Translations under genes and position numbers: made by a program
Notes under the pieces: model-generated
Seen by the model: the letters and a program-made list of their open reading frames with translations, nothing else
What the model was told of the DNA's origin: nothing
Database searches by the model: none
In this document: one piece after another, positions 24,369 to 37,250 of the stretch
How the letters are laid out: each line of letters begins with the position of its first letter
Numbering within the stretch: position 1 is the first letter of the stretch
NCBI RefSeq assembly: GCF_020520425.1
Contig: NC_079487.1
Span: 79,613,141 to 79,677,140 of the forward strand
Source: Spinacia oleracea
Taxonomy: Eukaryota > Streptophyta > Magnoliopsida > Caryophyllales > Amaranthaceae
Direction of reading: 5' to 3'
Length of the DNA stretch: 64,000 bases

Positions 24369-25088
24369 ATTAAGCTGTGAGGTTGTGAGATATTTGTGTC
24401 TTGGTTAAGTTGTGATAGCAGGTGGTGTTTAGTGTCCTGTCATATAGTTACCCCATTCCATTGAAAATGATATGTCAACTTAACTAAGTTACTGTCAAAA
24501 TTGTCTTCTGCCATGTCCTCATATTATGTTTTTGATGTGTTTGAATGAGGGATGTGAGCAGATAAGCCTGAATGGCTTGGTACAATCCCCCCCCTTAGTA
24601 TAGATGGGTTAAATAAGTTCGATAGTTATAAGGAAATTAAAACGTGGGCCTTTCTCGGTTTGAAATGGAACATTGTTACAAGTTTGGTTTGACAAATCAT
24701 CACGAAGCCTTTTTATTAGGCCTTCCCACACAAATGACAAATCTGTTGTAGAATGGACAAGAGGGTTCAGCTTCCTCTAAATGAATCCAAACGACTACAA
24801 CTCCCTTTGAACTTACTAAAGCTTATGTCGTACTCCTATGTCTTTTTAATGGTTCTACAAATTTAGCTACCTTATATTAAGCTGTGAGGTTGTGAGATAT
24901 TTGTGTCTTGGTTAAATTGTGATAGCAGGTGGTGTTTCGTATCCTGTCATATAGTTACCCCATTCCATAGAAAATGAGATGTCAACTTAACTAAGTTACT
25001 GTCAAAATTGTCTTCTGCCATGTCCTCATATTATGTTTTTTTGACGTGTTTGAATGAGGGATGTGAGCAGATAAGCCTGAATGGCTTG
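24369..25088. repeat. Direct duplication of about 210 bp with 300-bp spacer
   Basis: Copies at 24369-24579 and 24876-25088 both start ATTAAGCTGTGAGGTTGTG and end GATAAGCCTGAATGGCTTG. Only a handful of substitutions and one extra T separate them. The spacer is unrelated sequence. Confidence 0.9.
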
Positions 25089-26827
25089 CCATCTTACTGA
25101 GTTTTAGGACTAGGCCACAATAAGTAATGAATTGAGATTGTTTAGAAAGTGAGAAGTGATGATATAATAGAGTTCTCCGTTGTTTAATAGAACAGTCATA
25201 GGAACCATTTATTTTCAAGTTTGAAGACGTATGTTAACAAGAAATATGCTGCTTGATCTTGAAAGTTGGCATTATAACTCATGCAAACAACACCAAAAAC
25301 TGTTCGTCAGAATCAACTGAAAGTGTTATAGGTTTTGAGCAAGAGTATAATAAACAAGTTAAATTTATTGTGCTTTTTTTAGGTTTACAAATGTATGAAC
25401 ACAGGTTAAAGGAAGATTAACAACCAAAACCCAGAATAAAGTAGCTTGGTTTCCATAATTATATGATGCAAACAAAATTAGGCCTATTCAATTAAACAAA
25501 ACTTCTAAAAGCCTACCAACTTCCCACTAAGGATTATAGAGCCAACAAATCCAGTCTACATTAGTGCCCTTGGAGATTATTTTTTAAGCATCCATAGTTC
25601 CAAACATCTTTTACAATATGATCTTAAACTCTGTGATTTCCCCAATTCCATGTCTTAAGCCTGTTGGGGGTCCAACAATTAATGTGGGCATATCGTGCTT
25701 CCCAGGTCTACTGCCCAAGCACTAAGCCTCTACAGCCCTACCTGATCCAACCAAAAGTAAGTGTGTGCCAAAACCAGAGGCTACTAATTCCTGCAGGCCA
25801 GCATCAACTATGTCTGCAGTGAAGGAGTTAATTACAAGCCCATTAAACCTGGTGATGCAGCTTCAGACCAAATAAGTCTAGGCCCCATAATACTCTCACA
25901 ATCACCTATGCCATGAACACATTTACCAGACCATAGGTTTCCAGTCTTTCCGTTCAAAATATATGTTTCGCTCTGCATTTTAATAGTGGATAATTCTTGA
26001 TGGCATAAAATCATCACAAATCTATATGCTTTCAAGATCAATGAACACCTTACTGAATTAAGCCTTGTGTACAAAATCAGTAACTTTTTTGAATGTCATT
26101 TGAAATTAATTTCGTTAAATATAAATGGAACCCTGCACTTTAAGAATTAAGAGTTAGCTCCCTTGTGGATAGGAATTTGTGAATATAATAGAGTTGAGCT
26201 TGCATTTTAATAATGTCATTTGAATAAAAAAGAATGTAGTATTGCATTTACCTTTAATATTCTTAAGTCGTACCTTTCATTTAAAGTGTAGTATAACGAT
26301 GAAATATTATTTACCCACTGCCTGATTATGCTCCAGGAAACTATGTCCAACTTTTGAACTACCTAAAAGCGGTTTTGGAATTGTTTGTGGATACATGTTC
26401 CATTCTTTGGTTTGTTTCATGTAGCTGGTGTTCTGGAAGGTTCAAGACCCTACAAAGGTGATCCTTTATCTTACTTTATCTTACTTCCTTTCCTACATTC
26501 TCAAATGAATTATGTTTTCCCCCTAGGTTATGATTTGTCTTTAAAATGATTTTAGTATTTATAATGCAGAGGCATTAAGGCAATAGACCATCCACTTAAT
26601 AACCATATTGTTACAGAAAATTATTGTCAAAATGCAGAAGCAAAATAGACCATTCACTTAATAACAATGATAATTGTTACAGATAATGATTGTAAAAATC
26701 ATACTAATCTTTTATTATATTGGTTGCTACCTTTATTTAGATACCAAAAACATCATTTCTAGCCCGTATGTTATCTATAAACACGCAATATTCACCTTCT
26801 TTTCCCATTTCTTTTTAAAAAAAGAAA

Positions 26828-27271
26828 ATGAAGAATGGCAGGAAACTCTTCACTATTAGTTTCACAACGTTGCTTGGACATATTGTTCAATGGTATGGTC
26901 TACCTAGACCCCTGTATAGACAATACTACAAAGTTAAAAGAAACAAGTACAAGGTTGTTGTGAAGCTTACAATGAGAAAGGAAGACTTGCCAATCAAAGT
27001 TTATAGTAAGCTACACAAAGACATTGCACAAGCTTCTGAAGATGCAGCAAAACAATTAGTCAAAATTATACAACAAACACATAATTTTGATGTATAAGAT
27101 GTGAACTATGAAGTATGCATGCAACAAAGGAAAAAAAGACGTTTAGCTGAGATTAAACTAGCCACGGAAGAGATGAGCTTCAATGATCTTAAGCGAAGCT
27201 ACTTTGAAGTTTGTGATGAGAATAGAATTATCAGAAAACATCTACAGAATTTAGGGGTTTTACAGCAGTAG
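26828..27271 (+). pseudogene. Small dsRBM-like frame in the Helitron 5' half, one internal stop
   Basis: A single frame of 147 codons runs from ATG at 26828 to TAG at 27269 with one in-frame TAA at 27095-27097. The first part has the spacing of a double-stranded-RNA-binding motif: a GLPRPLYRQYY segment, then alternating beta-like KVVVKLTM, then a basic alpha-like part ending SEDAAKQLVKII. The second part (SFNDLKRSYFEVCDENRII) looks helical. The dsRBM reading is by pattern only. It could be a captured host exon set or a lineage-specific Helitron accessory. It precedes the Rep gene in the same orientation. Confidence 0.4.
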
Positions 27272-27559
27272 AAAATACTCTGTTAAGTCCAAATCCGTTC
27301 ATATCAATATATTTTAAAAATGTATGCTCAATTTATGTTTGCATTCCCAATAAATAATTGAGATTACAATCTTATCTTTACTCAAATGAGTCTTATCTTT
27401 GTCTATCTTTACTTACCATTTACATATATTTTGGTCACAGTAATATATTTCTGGACGTTCCTTTCGCTGACCAAATTCATGCGGTTTAAGTTATATTCGA
27501 AGACTATGCGTCAGTACCTCGTGCTAAATAAATTTTATTCACAACTATTGCAGATTGAA

Positions 27560-28225
27560 AATGAATGAGGAAAAAGAAAAAGATAAACATGCCCGACTGT
27601 TAAGAAAACATATACTTACCCAAAGAAGAAATCGGCGGGCATTGGCCTCTACTACATCCCCGAGAGTTGTGCAACAAAGGGTCGGGAATCAACACTCCGA
27701 ATCAACAAATGGTACAAATTAACATTGGATCTCATATCTAAAGTTGTTTGATTTAGTTGTTTACAAAAATTAATTTGATCTCATTTTGAACCACAGGTCT
27801 CCAGCAAACACAAAGTGTGGAACTCCATCAAACTGTCAGTTTGCAAATGGAATATGGTAAAGACAAAGCTAGACTTGCTAGATTGTACAGAAAACATATA
27901 CTTACCCAAAGGAGAAATCGACGCTCATCACCCTGTAGACCGTCCTCGAGAGATGTTAGAAGACTCATGAGTGATAGCATTGGTAAGGGTAAATTGTGTT
28001 GCAAAATATATGACTTACATTTGAAAAATGTAACGAATAGGCCCTAAATGTTATGTATTTGGTAATAGACATTGCATCCATCTCAACCGGTATACCACCT
28101 ACACCAAGCCGTGGTAGAAAACGGACCCATCTCAACGGCCAACTAACTACATCAGCGGGGGCACAACAAAGGATCGTAAATCAAAACTCCCAATCACCAA
28201 ATGGTAAAGATTAGTACTATATCTC
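27560..28225 (+). pseudogene. Decayed N-terminal exons of the Helitron Rep gene with duplicated basic module
   Basis: Two copies of a basic module containing RKHILTQRRNRR occur at about 27569-27712 and 27850-27985, each followed by a plausible donor (GGTACAAA, GGTAAGGG). A third, weaker segment lies at 28070-28210. Basic Arg/Lys-rich N-termini are normal for plant Helitron Rep proteins. Exon limits are uncertain, and no continuous frame links them to the Rep domain downstream. Confidence 0.45.
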
Positions 28226-28461
28226 ATGGTTCAAATTGGTTGTTGGTTTTCTAATTTTATTCTGACCATCCTTGCATTTTGAACCGCAGATATGGAGCAA
28301 ACACAAAGTGCAGAACTTCATGGCCATCAACAAATACCCAAAACTATGAGACATCCATGTGAGAATATATTCGTCTAGCATTAAAATTATAATGTGGGTA
28401 GATAAACAAATGAACCTAATGTGTTGTTCTAATTATACAAGAATATACACCGAACCATGAA

Positions 28462-30663
28462 CTTTCGGTAGGCCAACTGAAGTGTGTCCAAATTGTGAAG
28501 CTATTGTTTGGTATGAGGAACGGGCGAGGAAGGACAGAAATAGTGTTTCACCTGAATACAGTATATGTTGTCAAAAGGGCAAGGTCAGGTTACCTCTATT
28601 GAAAGGCCCCCCTGAATTTTTGAAGGATCTATTGGACAATAATGATAGTCGATCAAAGGATTTCAAAGTAAAAGGAAGGATGTACAACTCCATCAATGCT
28701 TTTACTTCAATGGGAGGGAAGGTAGATAGCAGCATCAATCGAGGAAATGCTCCATATGTGTTTAGATTAAATGGCCAGAACCACCACAAGATTGGATCAT
28801 TGCTTCCGCCAGAAGGCCAACAACCAAGATTCACGCAGCTTTATATTTACGACACACAAAATGAAGTAGCAAATCGGATAAACAGCCTTGGAAGTGGGGG
28901 AGAGAACCCAGAACTAGACCCTGAAATCGTAGCCGGATTATCAAGAATGTTTGATGAGCATAATGCACTAGCAAAAGTGTTTCGAATGGCAAGGGAAAGG
29001 TTTCATGAGTCTGATTTACAACCTGTGAAGATTCGATTGATTGAGCAAAAGATGGAAGACAATAAAACCTCCCTACTACCACAGAGATTGCTGCTTTGAT
29101 AGTGGGTACAGGCGATACAAAAAAAGGGCCTCGCGATGTCATTATCGAGGACAAACACTTTGGTCTCAAAAGGATATCCGAACTTCACCCCAGTTTCATG
29201 GCAATGCAATATCCACTACTTTTTCCCTATGGAGAAGATGGATACAGAACAGAAATCCCCCACAATGACGTGGAAGAAACGGGGAGAAGGGTAAGAACTG
29301 CAGTCACTATGAGAGAGTACTATGAATTTCGGTTTCAACAGAGAAAGAAGGAGGCAAAAACAAGATTCCAATTGGGAAGACTAAACCAACAACATCAAGT
29401 TGACGCCTTCACCTGCATGCAAGAAGGCAGACTAGAATGGGTTAGAGGCAACCAAAAACAACTTCGCAAAGATGTGCTACGTGGATAACTGATGCTGTTT
29501 CTAGAGGAGACATAACACCTGCATCTGTAGGCCAACGTGTTATACTACCGACATCTTTCACTGGAAGCCCGAGATTCATGATTCAAAACTATCACGCCGC
29601 CCTAGCTATTTGCAGATGGGATGGCCCTCCAGATTTGTTCATCACCATGACATGTAATCCAAGATGACCAGAGATTAGGGAATTCCTATCTTGATTCCCG
29701 GTCAAAAACCAGAAGATCGACCTGATATCATCGCTAGAGTGTTCAAGATAAAGTTGGATGAGGTGATGGTGGACCTCACCAAAAGAAATATTTGTGGTCG
29801 TACTAAAGAAGGTAAATAATTCATTTACTAACTAATCTATACATGTCTTATCATAAATTAAGCGCTATAAATGTTCAATACATGCATGCAGTTTCAAAAT
29901 TCACTGTTTTCGTTTGATGTGGGATATGTTATGATTTTATCTTAGAAGCCTAAAAAGTATTATGCCATGGGAAAATCAGTTTACACTGCCATGTATCTTC
30001 AATATTGGAAACGGGGTAGAATAAGTAAACCAATATTGTACAAGCCCTTTTCGTAGTTAAATTTAATTCTAATAAACAAACAATAATATTATAGGACAAT
30101 TTTGTTTCAATTTTTTTTAAGAGATTTCTGGATTGTATTACTTTGGAATGGTTATTGATAATAGATTTTGTACAATAAAAAACCTTGCATATTCTAACCT
30201 ACAGAGTCATCTTGCAGCAATATATACGATTGAGTTTCAAAAACGAGGCCTCCCACATGTGCATATGTTGTTGTTTTTGCATGAAGCGGACAAACTACGA
30301 ACTGCAGCAGACATTGACCGACTAATTTCAGCAGAACTACTAGAGCCGAAAAAAGACCCAGTCGCATTTGAAGCAGTAGTACAATACATGACTCATGGTT
30401 CGTGTGGTAGCTTGAACCCAAAATGTCCATGTATGCATGATGGTCGGTGTACAAAATACTATCCTAAAGACTTCAACAACGACACCGTCGTTGGTGAAGA
30501 CGGATATCCTGCATACAAGAGAAGAAACAATGGAAGGACATCAGAAAAAAATGGGCAGACAATTGATAATACCTTCATTGTGCCCTACAATGTGGACTTA
30601 CTGGTAAAGTATCAAGCACACATCAATGTGGAAGTGTGCAACAAATACACATGTACCAAATAC
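28462..30663 (+). pseudogene. Helitron Rep (HUH nuclease) half of RepHel, decayed
   Basis: The protein starts with GRPTEVCPNCEAIVWYEERA, the Cys-rich N-terminus usual in plant Helitron helicase-like proteins. It continues through the Helitron N-terminal domain (SELHPSFMAMQYPLLFPYGE) and the LTDAVSRG and TCNPR regions. A GT-AG intron spans 29812-30217. The HUH motif is HVH in RGLPHVHMLLF, with codons at 30256-30264. The frame is broken by a shift near 29070, another near 29485, a TGA in the NPR-PEI region near 29667 and another shift near 29690. The last codon before the copia insertion is the first Tyr of the YLFKY catalytic motif (30661-30663); the rest of the protein resumes at 51391. The gene would nick and rejoin DNA at the element ends in rolling-circle transposition. 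Confidence 0.85.
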
Positions 30664-32070
30664 TGAAGGAAATAATGCCCTTGGTCCAAGTAGGCATTTA
30701 ATGATAAGTCTAATAAATGAGGTTCAGTATTAATTATGCAAGTTAATAATTCAGTGAGATCAAGTGAACTGTATGGCTAGCTAGAGGCCGCTTCAGTTCA
30801 AGTGGATTAATGATATTAATCCACAGCTTACTCTTGACTGAACCCGTAGGGTCACACAAATAGTACGTAAACGGATCAAGCATTTAATGGCATTAAATAC
30901 TCTATCTAATCAATATTCGAAATCGACGGATCTTGGCTTCAGTGGGAGCTGAGATCGTCAAAGGCAAGTAAATGAATACTCCGGAAACGATGATATTACC
31001 GGAAACGGAAATATGGATCGTATCCAAAATATAAATATTATCCAAGTCGTAGATGTTGCTGGAAACGGAAACATGGTACGTATCGGAAAATATTATCGGA
31101 AATGGAAATATTGCCGGAATCGGAAATATTGCCGGAAACGGAAATATTTTCAGAATCGGAAATATTATCGGAATCAGAAAATAATTCCGGAAACGGAAAT
31201 ATTAAATATTTGTTCGAGACGGAAATTAATTCCGGAATCGGAAATGTTAAATATTGTTCGTATCGGAAATGAATTCCGGAATCGGGAAATTAATCGGAAG
31301 CGCATCGTACGAATTAGCATCGGACGAGCTTGCTAGACGAAGGCCCAGCACGAAGCCAGGCCCGCGTCTAGCAAGGCAATAGCGCGCCACACACGCCCAG
31401 CACAAGGCTGCACCAGTCCCACCGCAAGGCAGGCCTAGCGCGCGCCAAAGGGGCAGGCAGCTCGTGGGCTTCGTGGCCGAGTGGGCTGCGTTGCTAAGGC
31501 TTCGCGCGCGCGCGCATGGCGCCTTCGTGGGCTGCTGTACGTACGTGTGTGTTTGTGTTCACATACGAAACCTAAAGCATATAGGATTCGTTTGATGATT
31601 AAATTTCCTAATCCTAAAAGATAAATTAATTAATTAAAGAGTTCTGCTAGGATTCTAATTTAATTAATTCGTATCCTAGTAGGATTCACTTGCTTATTCC
31701 ATGGCCTATAAATATGAGATCTAGGCTCATAATTTACAACGAGTTTTGAAGTATTCAAAGGTAAGAATTTGAGCAAAAATTCAGTCATACACTTGCCCAT
31801 AATAGCCGAATATTTTAGTACCTTAAGGGCGATTCTAGTTGGTCAATCTTAAGGCGGATCCGGACGTGCTGTGGACTTTCTACGGAGGGACGACACTTGG
31901 AGTCCTAAAGACTTGTTCTTGTTCGGTTCGGGCGCAGTAAGGGAGGGCACGCTACAAAGAGTATGCATCCTAGTTATGCTAATTGTTATTTGGCAATTAA
32001 TTTGGAATCCTGGCGTTTATGGTTTTTTTCCGCATGATTTATATTCGTTTATATGTATCATAACCTAACA
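30664..32070 (+). repeat. 5' LTR of copia element 1
   Basis: TG...CA ends, 1407 bp. It contains the 18-bp CGGAAATATT-type array (about 30985-31300), a GC-rich block (31330-31560) and a TATA box TATAAATA at 31707-31714. These imply a U3 of about 1.05 kb. Confidence 0.93.
30985..31300. repeat. 18-bp (C)CGGAA(A/T)CGGAAATATT array in the LTR
   Basis: A dozen or more degenerate units built from two palindromic words, TTCCGGAA and AATATT, recur in U3. The same array is in all four LTRs here: 33285-33615, 42304-42640 and 50290-50625 are the others. Because 18 is divisible by 3, the array reads as a basic RKRKYC-like hexapeptide repeat; I regard this as a by-product. Confidence 0.9.
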
Positions 32071-32973
32071 ATGGTATCACGAGCCTTTAATTAATTCCAT
32101 AATAATTTCTTAACATGGTTAAATTTTACAAATTTGCAAAGAATTAAAAGGGTGATTAATTTTCGTAATTGGCAATTAATTGCAAATTGCGTTTATTTAA
32201 TTATATGTACGCAGTTTTTCGGCAGTTTCTTAGTTACTCAACGAAATCGAGTGATTTTTGTGTTAATTCCGCATGTAAAAGGCATTCTAAAATTTTGACA
32301 AAAAAATACTACTTTTCGGCCGAACCCAGAATTCCCAAATTCGAAGCCTAACTATGACTTTTCGGAGGTTTTAGTTTTTCGAACGCAAAAGTTTGTAATT
32401 TTAAGATGTTAAATTAAATATTCGCGATTCTTGTTGTTAAATCTTGAATTTTTGATTGACCTATTGTATATGTTTAACAAATTTGAATGCCTAAGCTTGT
32501 TAATTATACAACCTAATTTGTAACTGTAATTAATTTGTTGAAAATCGAATAATTTAGAATTGATTTGATTTTCATAATTAATTAACGATTTAATTAGGTA
32601 TCCATGATTAAAAACCACCATAAATTTTTTTAATTTATGATAAATTTTAGATTTTTATGACCTAGATTTGAATCCATGATAATCGGAAATTAATTGATTA
32701 ATAAATTTTCGATTTTTCGCCCTAAAATTATGAAATTAATATGATTTATTAATTTGTCATTAATTTTGAAATAAAATTTTTAATTTTTATGAAATTCGCT
32801 CATAAAACTTGCACGCACAAAGCAATGGACGCTACGTGTTACCCTTAAGGGGTGTTGTATAGTACGGGCATGCGACGACGAGCAAGGGAGCTCGTCGCCC
32901 ATGAGGTACAATTCAGCGAGCAAGGGCTATGCACACGAGCACAAGGTAGCACGCTGCCCTTGTATCGAGTGTT
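32071..32973 (+). other. Copia 1 PBS and first part of its untranslated leader
   Basis: It begins with TGGTATCACGAGC (32072-32084), similar to the initiator-Met-tRNA primer site TGGTATCAGAGC. It then runs as AT-rich leader into GC-rich AGCGAGCAAGGG-type sequence, where copia 2 is inserted. The leader resumes at 43440. Confidence 0.7.
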
Positions 32974-32978
32974 GTGTG

Positions 32979-34390
32979 TGAAGGAAATAATGCCCTTGGT
33001 CCAAGTATGCATTCTATGTTAAGTCTAATAAATGCGGTTCAGTATTAATTAACAAGTTAATAATTCAGTGAGATCAAGTGAGCTGAATGCCTAGCTAGAG
33101 GCCGCTTCAGTTCAAGTGGAATTAATGATATTAATCCACAGCTTACTCTTGACTGAACCCGTAGGGTCACACAAATAGTACGTAAACGGATCAAGTATTT
33201 AATAGCATTAAATACTCCATCTATGAATATTCGGAACCGACGGATCTTGGTTTCAGTGGGAGCTAAGATCGTCACAGGCAAGGAATGAATACTCCGGAAA
33301 CGATGATATTGCCGGAAACGGAAATATGGATCGTATCGGAAATATAAATATTATCCAAGTCGTAGATGTTGCCGGAAACGGAAACATGGTACGTGTCGGA
33401 AAATATTATCGGAAATGGAAATATTTCCAGAATCGGAAATATTGCCGGAAACGGAAATATTGTCAGAATCGGAAATATTACCGGAATCGGAAAATAATTC
33501 CGGAAACGGAAATATTAAATATTTGTTCGAAACGGAAATTAATTCCGGAATCGGAAATATTAAATATTGTTCGTATCGGAAATGAATTCCGGAATCGGAA
33601 AATTTAATCGGAAGCGCATCGTACGAATAAGCATCGGACGAGGCCTGCCGGACGAGGCCCAGCACGAAGCCAGGCCATCGCCCAGCAAGCCAAGCGCGCC
33701 GCACAAACAGCCACGCCAGGCCCAGCGCAAGGCCAGGCCCAGCAGGCTGCGCACAGCGCGCAGCGCGCACAGCGCGCACAGCACGCGCAGCGCGCGCGGG
33801 CGCTGAGTGGGCTGCTGCTCGCGCGCACGCATGGGGCCCATCGTGGCTGCCGTGCGTGTGTGTGCAAGTGTTTGTGTTCGTGCACGTTTCCTAAAACATG
33901 CAGAGTTCGGTTAATGATTAAATTCCTAATTCTATTTGATAAATTAATTAAATTAGAGTTCTTATAGGATTCTAGGTTTAATTAATTTGTATCTGAATAG
34001 GATTTCGATTCCCTTTCCATACCGCTATAAATATGAGGCTAGGGCTCACAATTTATAACACAAGTTTCAAAGTATTCAAAGTGAGTTTTTTTGAGAGAAA
34101 AATTCAGTCACACATTTGCCTATAAAGTGCCGAAAATAATAGTACCTTAAGGGCGATTCTAGTTGGTCAATCTTAAGGCGGATCCGGACGTGCTGTGGAC
34201 TATCTACGGAGGGACGACACTTGGAGTCCTAAAGACTTGTTCTTGTTCGGTTCGGGCGCAGCTAGGGAAGGCACGCAACAAAGAGTATGCATCTAATCTA
34301 TGCTAAATGATTATGTGTAAATAATATGTTTTCCTGGGTTTATGGTTTTTCGCATGATTTATGAATTGTCATATGTATCATAACCTAACA
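32979..34390 (+). repeat. 5' LTR of copia element 2
   Basis: TG...CA ends, 1412 bp, TATA box TATAAATA at 34026-34033, 18-bp array at about 33285-33615 and a (GC)GCACAGC repeat at about 33735-33805. Confidence 0.93.
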
Positions 34391-37250
34391 GTGGTATCAC
34401 GAGCCCCTTATTATTTTCATAATCTAAATTGCATGAACATGGTTAAATATTACAAATTTGCAAGAATTAAAAGGGGTGATTAATTTTCGTAATTGTTAAT
34501 TAATTGCAAATTGCGTTTATTTAATTATACGTACGCAGTTTTTCGGCAGTTTCTTCGTTACTCATCCGAATTGAGTGATTTTTGTGTCAATTCCGCATGT
34601 AAAAGGCATTCTAAAATTTTGACAAAAATAATATTTTTCTGCCGAACCCAGAATTCTCAAATTCGAAGCCTAACTATGACTTTTCGAAGGTTTTAGTTTT
34701 TCGAATGCAAAATTTCGTAAATTTAAGATGTTAAATTAAATATTTGCGATTCTTGTTGATAAATCTTGAATTTTTGATTGACCTACTGCATATGTTTAAC
34801 AAGTTTGAATGCCTAATCTTGTTAATTATGCAATCTAATTTGTAATTATGATTAATTTGTTGAAAATTAGAATAATTTAGAATTAATTTGATTTTCATAA
34901 TTAATTGTAATTTAATTAGAAACCTATGATTAAAAACCACCGTAAAAATTGTAAATTTACGATAAATTTTAAATTTTTATGACCTAGCCTTGAATCCATA
35001 ACAATCGGAAATCAATTGGATAATAAATTTTCGATTTTTTCGCCCTAAAATTATGAAATTAATATTATTTATTAATTTGTCATTAATTTTAAATATAAAT
35101 TTTAAATTTTTATGCGATTCGTTCATATAACTTGCACGCACGAAGCAATGGACGCTTCGTGTTACCCTTAAGGGGTGTTGTATAATGCGGGCATGCGACG
35201 ACGAGCAAGGGAGCTCGTCGCCCGTGCGGCACGAATGCAATGAGCAAGGGCGTAGTGCACGAGCACAAGGCAGCAGCCCTGCCTTGTGTCGTGGGCCACG
35301 AGCAATGGGCGAATGGGCATGGGCGAAGGGCGAGCCAAGGCAGTCGCGTGTGGGCAGCAAGCGAGCTGCGCCACGACGCGCACTGCCTCGCGCAAGAGCG
35401 CGCAGCCTCGCGCGCAGCGAGCGCAAGCTCGCGTGCCACGAGCGCTGCGCCCAGCGCTGCTCGCGCGCACAGCGAGCGATGTCGCGCGCCCAGCGAGCGA
35501 TGTCGCGCGCACAGCGAGCGAGGGCTCGCGCGCACAGCGAGCGGTGGAGCGCGCGCAGCGAGCGCTGGCGAGCGCGCACAGCGAGCGATGGCTCGCGTGC
35601 GACGAGCGCTGGCGCGCGCGCAGCAAGCACCACAGCGTGCGATAGGCTTGCGATGGGGATGCAGCAGCTATGCGACGAGCGCATGGGCTGCGCGCACATG
35701 GCCAGCAATGGCTGTGTGCGTGCGGCCCATGGGCGTGAAATGCGTAGGGTGTTTGCGTTACGATTAGATCGTTTTGAATGTTTAATTTGAAAATTTCAGT
35801 TCACGTAATTTTAATTAATTTTAAAATTAATAATTTAAATTATTTTCTTGGATTTTAATTTTGAATATTATAATTATAATAAATGTTATTTATTCTAATT
35901 ATTTTACTAAAATTAAAATCATGAATTAATTTAAATACGACTGAAATTAAATTAAACTTTTTGGATTCAATTATAAATTTATATGAGCTTTAAATTTTAA
36001 TTAAATTTGTATGTTTCCGGTTAAACTAGAAATACATTTTTATGTTTAAAATTGGTAAAGCATATGAATTTATTGGTTTAAGTGGGAGCGCTTTTTAGTC
36101 ATAAACTCTTGATTAGGTCTACAAATCCTTAAGGTTAAAACAACTTGATTAGAATTAATAAGGACTGAATAATTGGTAGATTATTGGTGCCCTTGATTAA
36201 TTGCTGCAAATATTTACGTGGTGCATAATGTGTTTTACTAACCAGCTATGTGGGCCATTCAAGATAATGAATGGGTGAATGGTATATATTGTATATGTAC
36301 TGTTTTGCAGGTTATGAAGTGACTAGTATGGCCCAAATAGGATAGAAAATATGGTCTGCGTACCATTAATTTGAATGTAATTGGTCTAAAGTACCAAAGT
36401 TATTTTTCAATTCAAATATGGTCTGCGTACCATCAAATAGTTGTAATTAGTTATAGCTTATCCTATTTGAAGAAAATGGTGCCTCCCACGGAGATTTTCA
36501 AGACGGACTTTGAAGTTAAAGCTTCAAGATGAAGTCGGGCCATACTAGATCACATTTATCTTATGCATGTTTTAAGTTATTTATTGCTTTAAATATGTCT
36601 TAAAATGCATGAGATTACGGCTTGATTATGTTGCATGATTAAGGATTTTAGTTCACTTAAAATCTAACCAACATAGTAAGAGCCTTAAGTTCCAAACTTA
36701 AAAATTGAGTTATAAGGTGCCATGCCAAAATATACACTTGCTTGGATATCCTTTACATCAATCTAGTAATAGTTTTCGCTCAGCGAGGTGTTACTTATTG
36801 GTCCTAAAGGGGCAAGGTACACAAATAATTGTGAGTACATGTTAGTTTTGGTGAAACTCAACGATATAAGTAAGGAGTCCTTTTATGTCGTGGCAAATTC
36901 GATAGGTTTACCTAATAAGTTCTTAGACGTACCTATCAACCAAGAATAGTTTCTAGACTATTAGCAAAAGGCTTTTGCTTACCTAAGATGTTTTAGGATT
37001 AAGTCGACAAACTGTGCTTAGTTCTTTAATGATTTTAGGGTCTTGGAATCATTTTATTCTCACCTGCCGGAACAATAAATTCGAATAAAATGCTAATAAC
37101 TTGTTGAAATTGCATGATTGCTTTAATTTTCAAGTTATTACTCATGATAAATGTTTAGACTTTGCATGCTTCAATGTATGTTTTAATTATTGTTTATAAT
37201 TAAATATCTTGCACTGCAATAAATCCTTTTAGAAAGGTAACAGTAAATTT
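34391..37250 (+). other. PBS and leader of copia element 2
   Basis: It starts with TGGTATCACGAGC (34392-34404). The region aligns with the leader of copia 1 (32071-32973 plus 43440-45080), including the GC-rich segment, the AAGTGGGAGC block near 36080 and the GAAGTCGGGCCATACTAG block near 36531. No protein is encoded. Confidence 0.8.
35180..35745. repeat. GC-rich AGCGAGCG/CGCGCGCACAGCG tandem tract
   Basis: About 560 bp of irregular repeats such as CGCGCGCACAGCGAGCGA in otherwise AT-rich DNA. Long frames exist in several phases on both strands here, which is an effect of GC content and periodicity rather than genes. A shorter homologous tract in copia 1 is split at the insertion point (32870-32973 and 43440-43700). 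Confidence 0.85.

Larger units (their letters stand above)
23501..26827. other. Non-coding 5' part of the Helitron
   Basis: About 3.3 kb without recognisable protein coding. It holds a G-box near the start, a 9-bp hairpin at 24064-24088 and a 210-bp direct duplication. It may be promoter/leader sequence or captured host DNA; I recognise no captured gene. Confidence 0.5.

Noticed and set aside
33351-33885. Frames across the copia LTRs, also at 42345-43011
   Set aside because: They arise from the 18-bp array and GC repeat, and are present in LTRs that carry no gene.
35110-35790. Long overlapping frames on both strands (up to 243 codons)
   Set aside because: They lie in a GC-rich tandem repeat of the copia 2 leader. 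Composition lowers stop frequency, and the products are Ala/Arg/Ser-rich with no domain.
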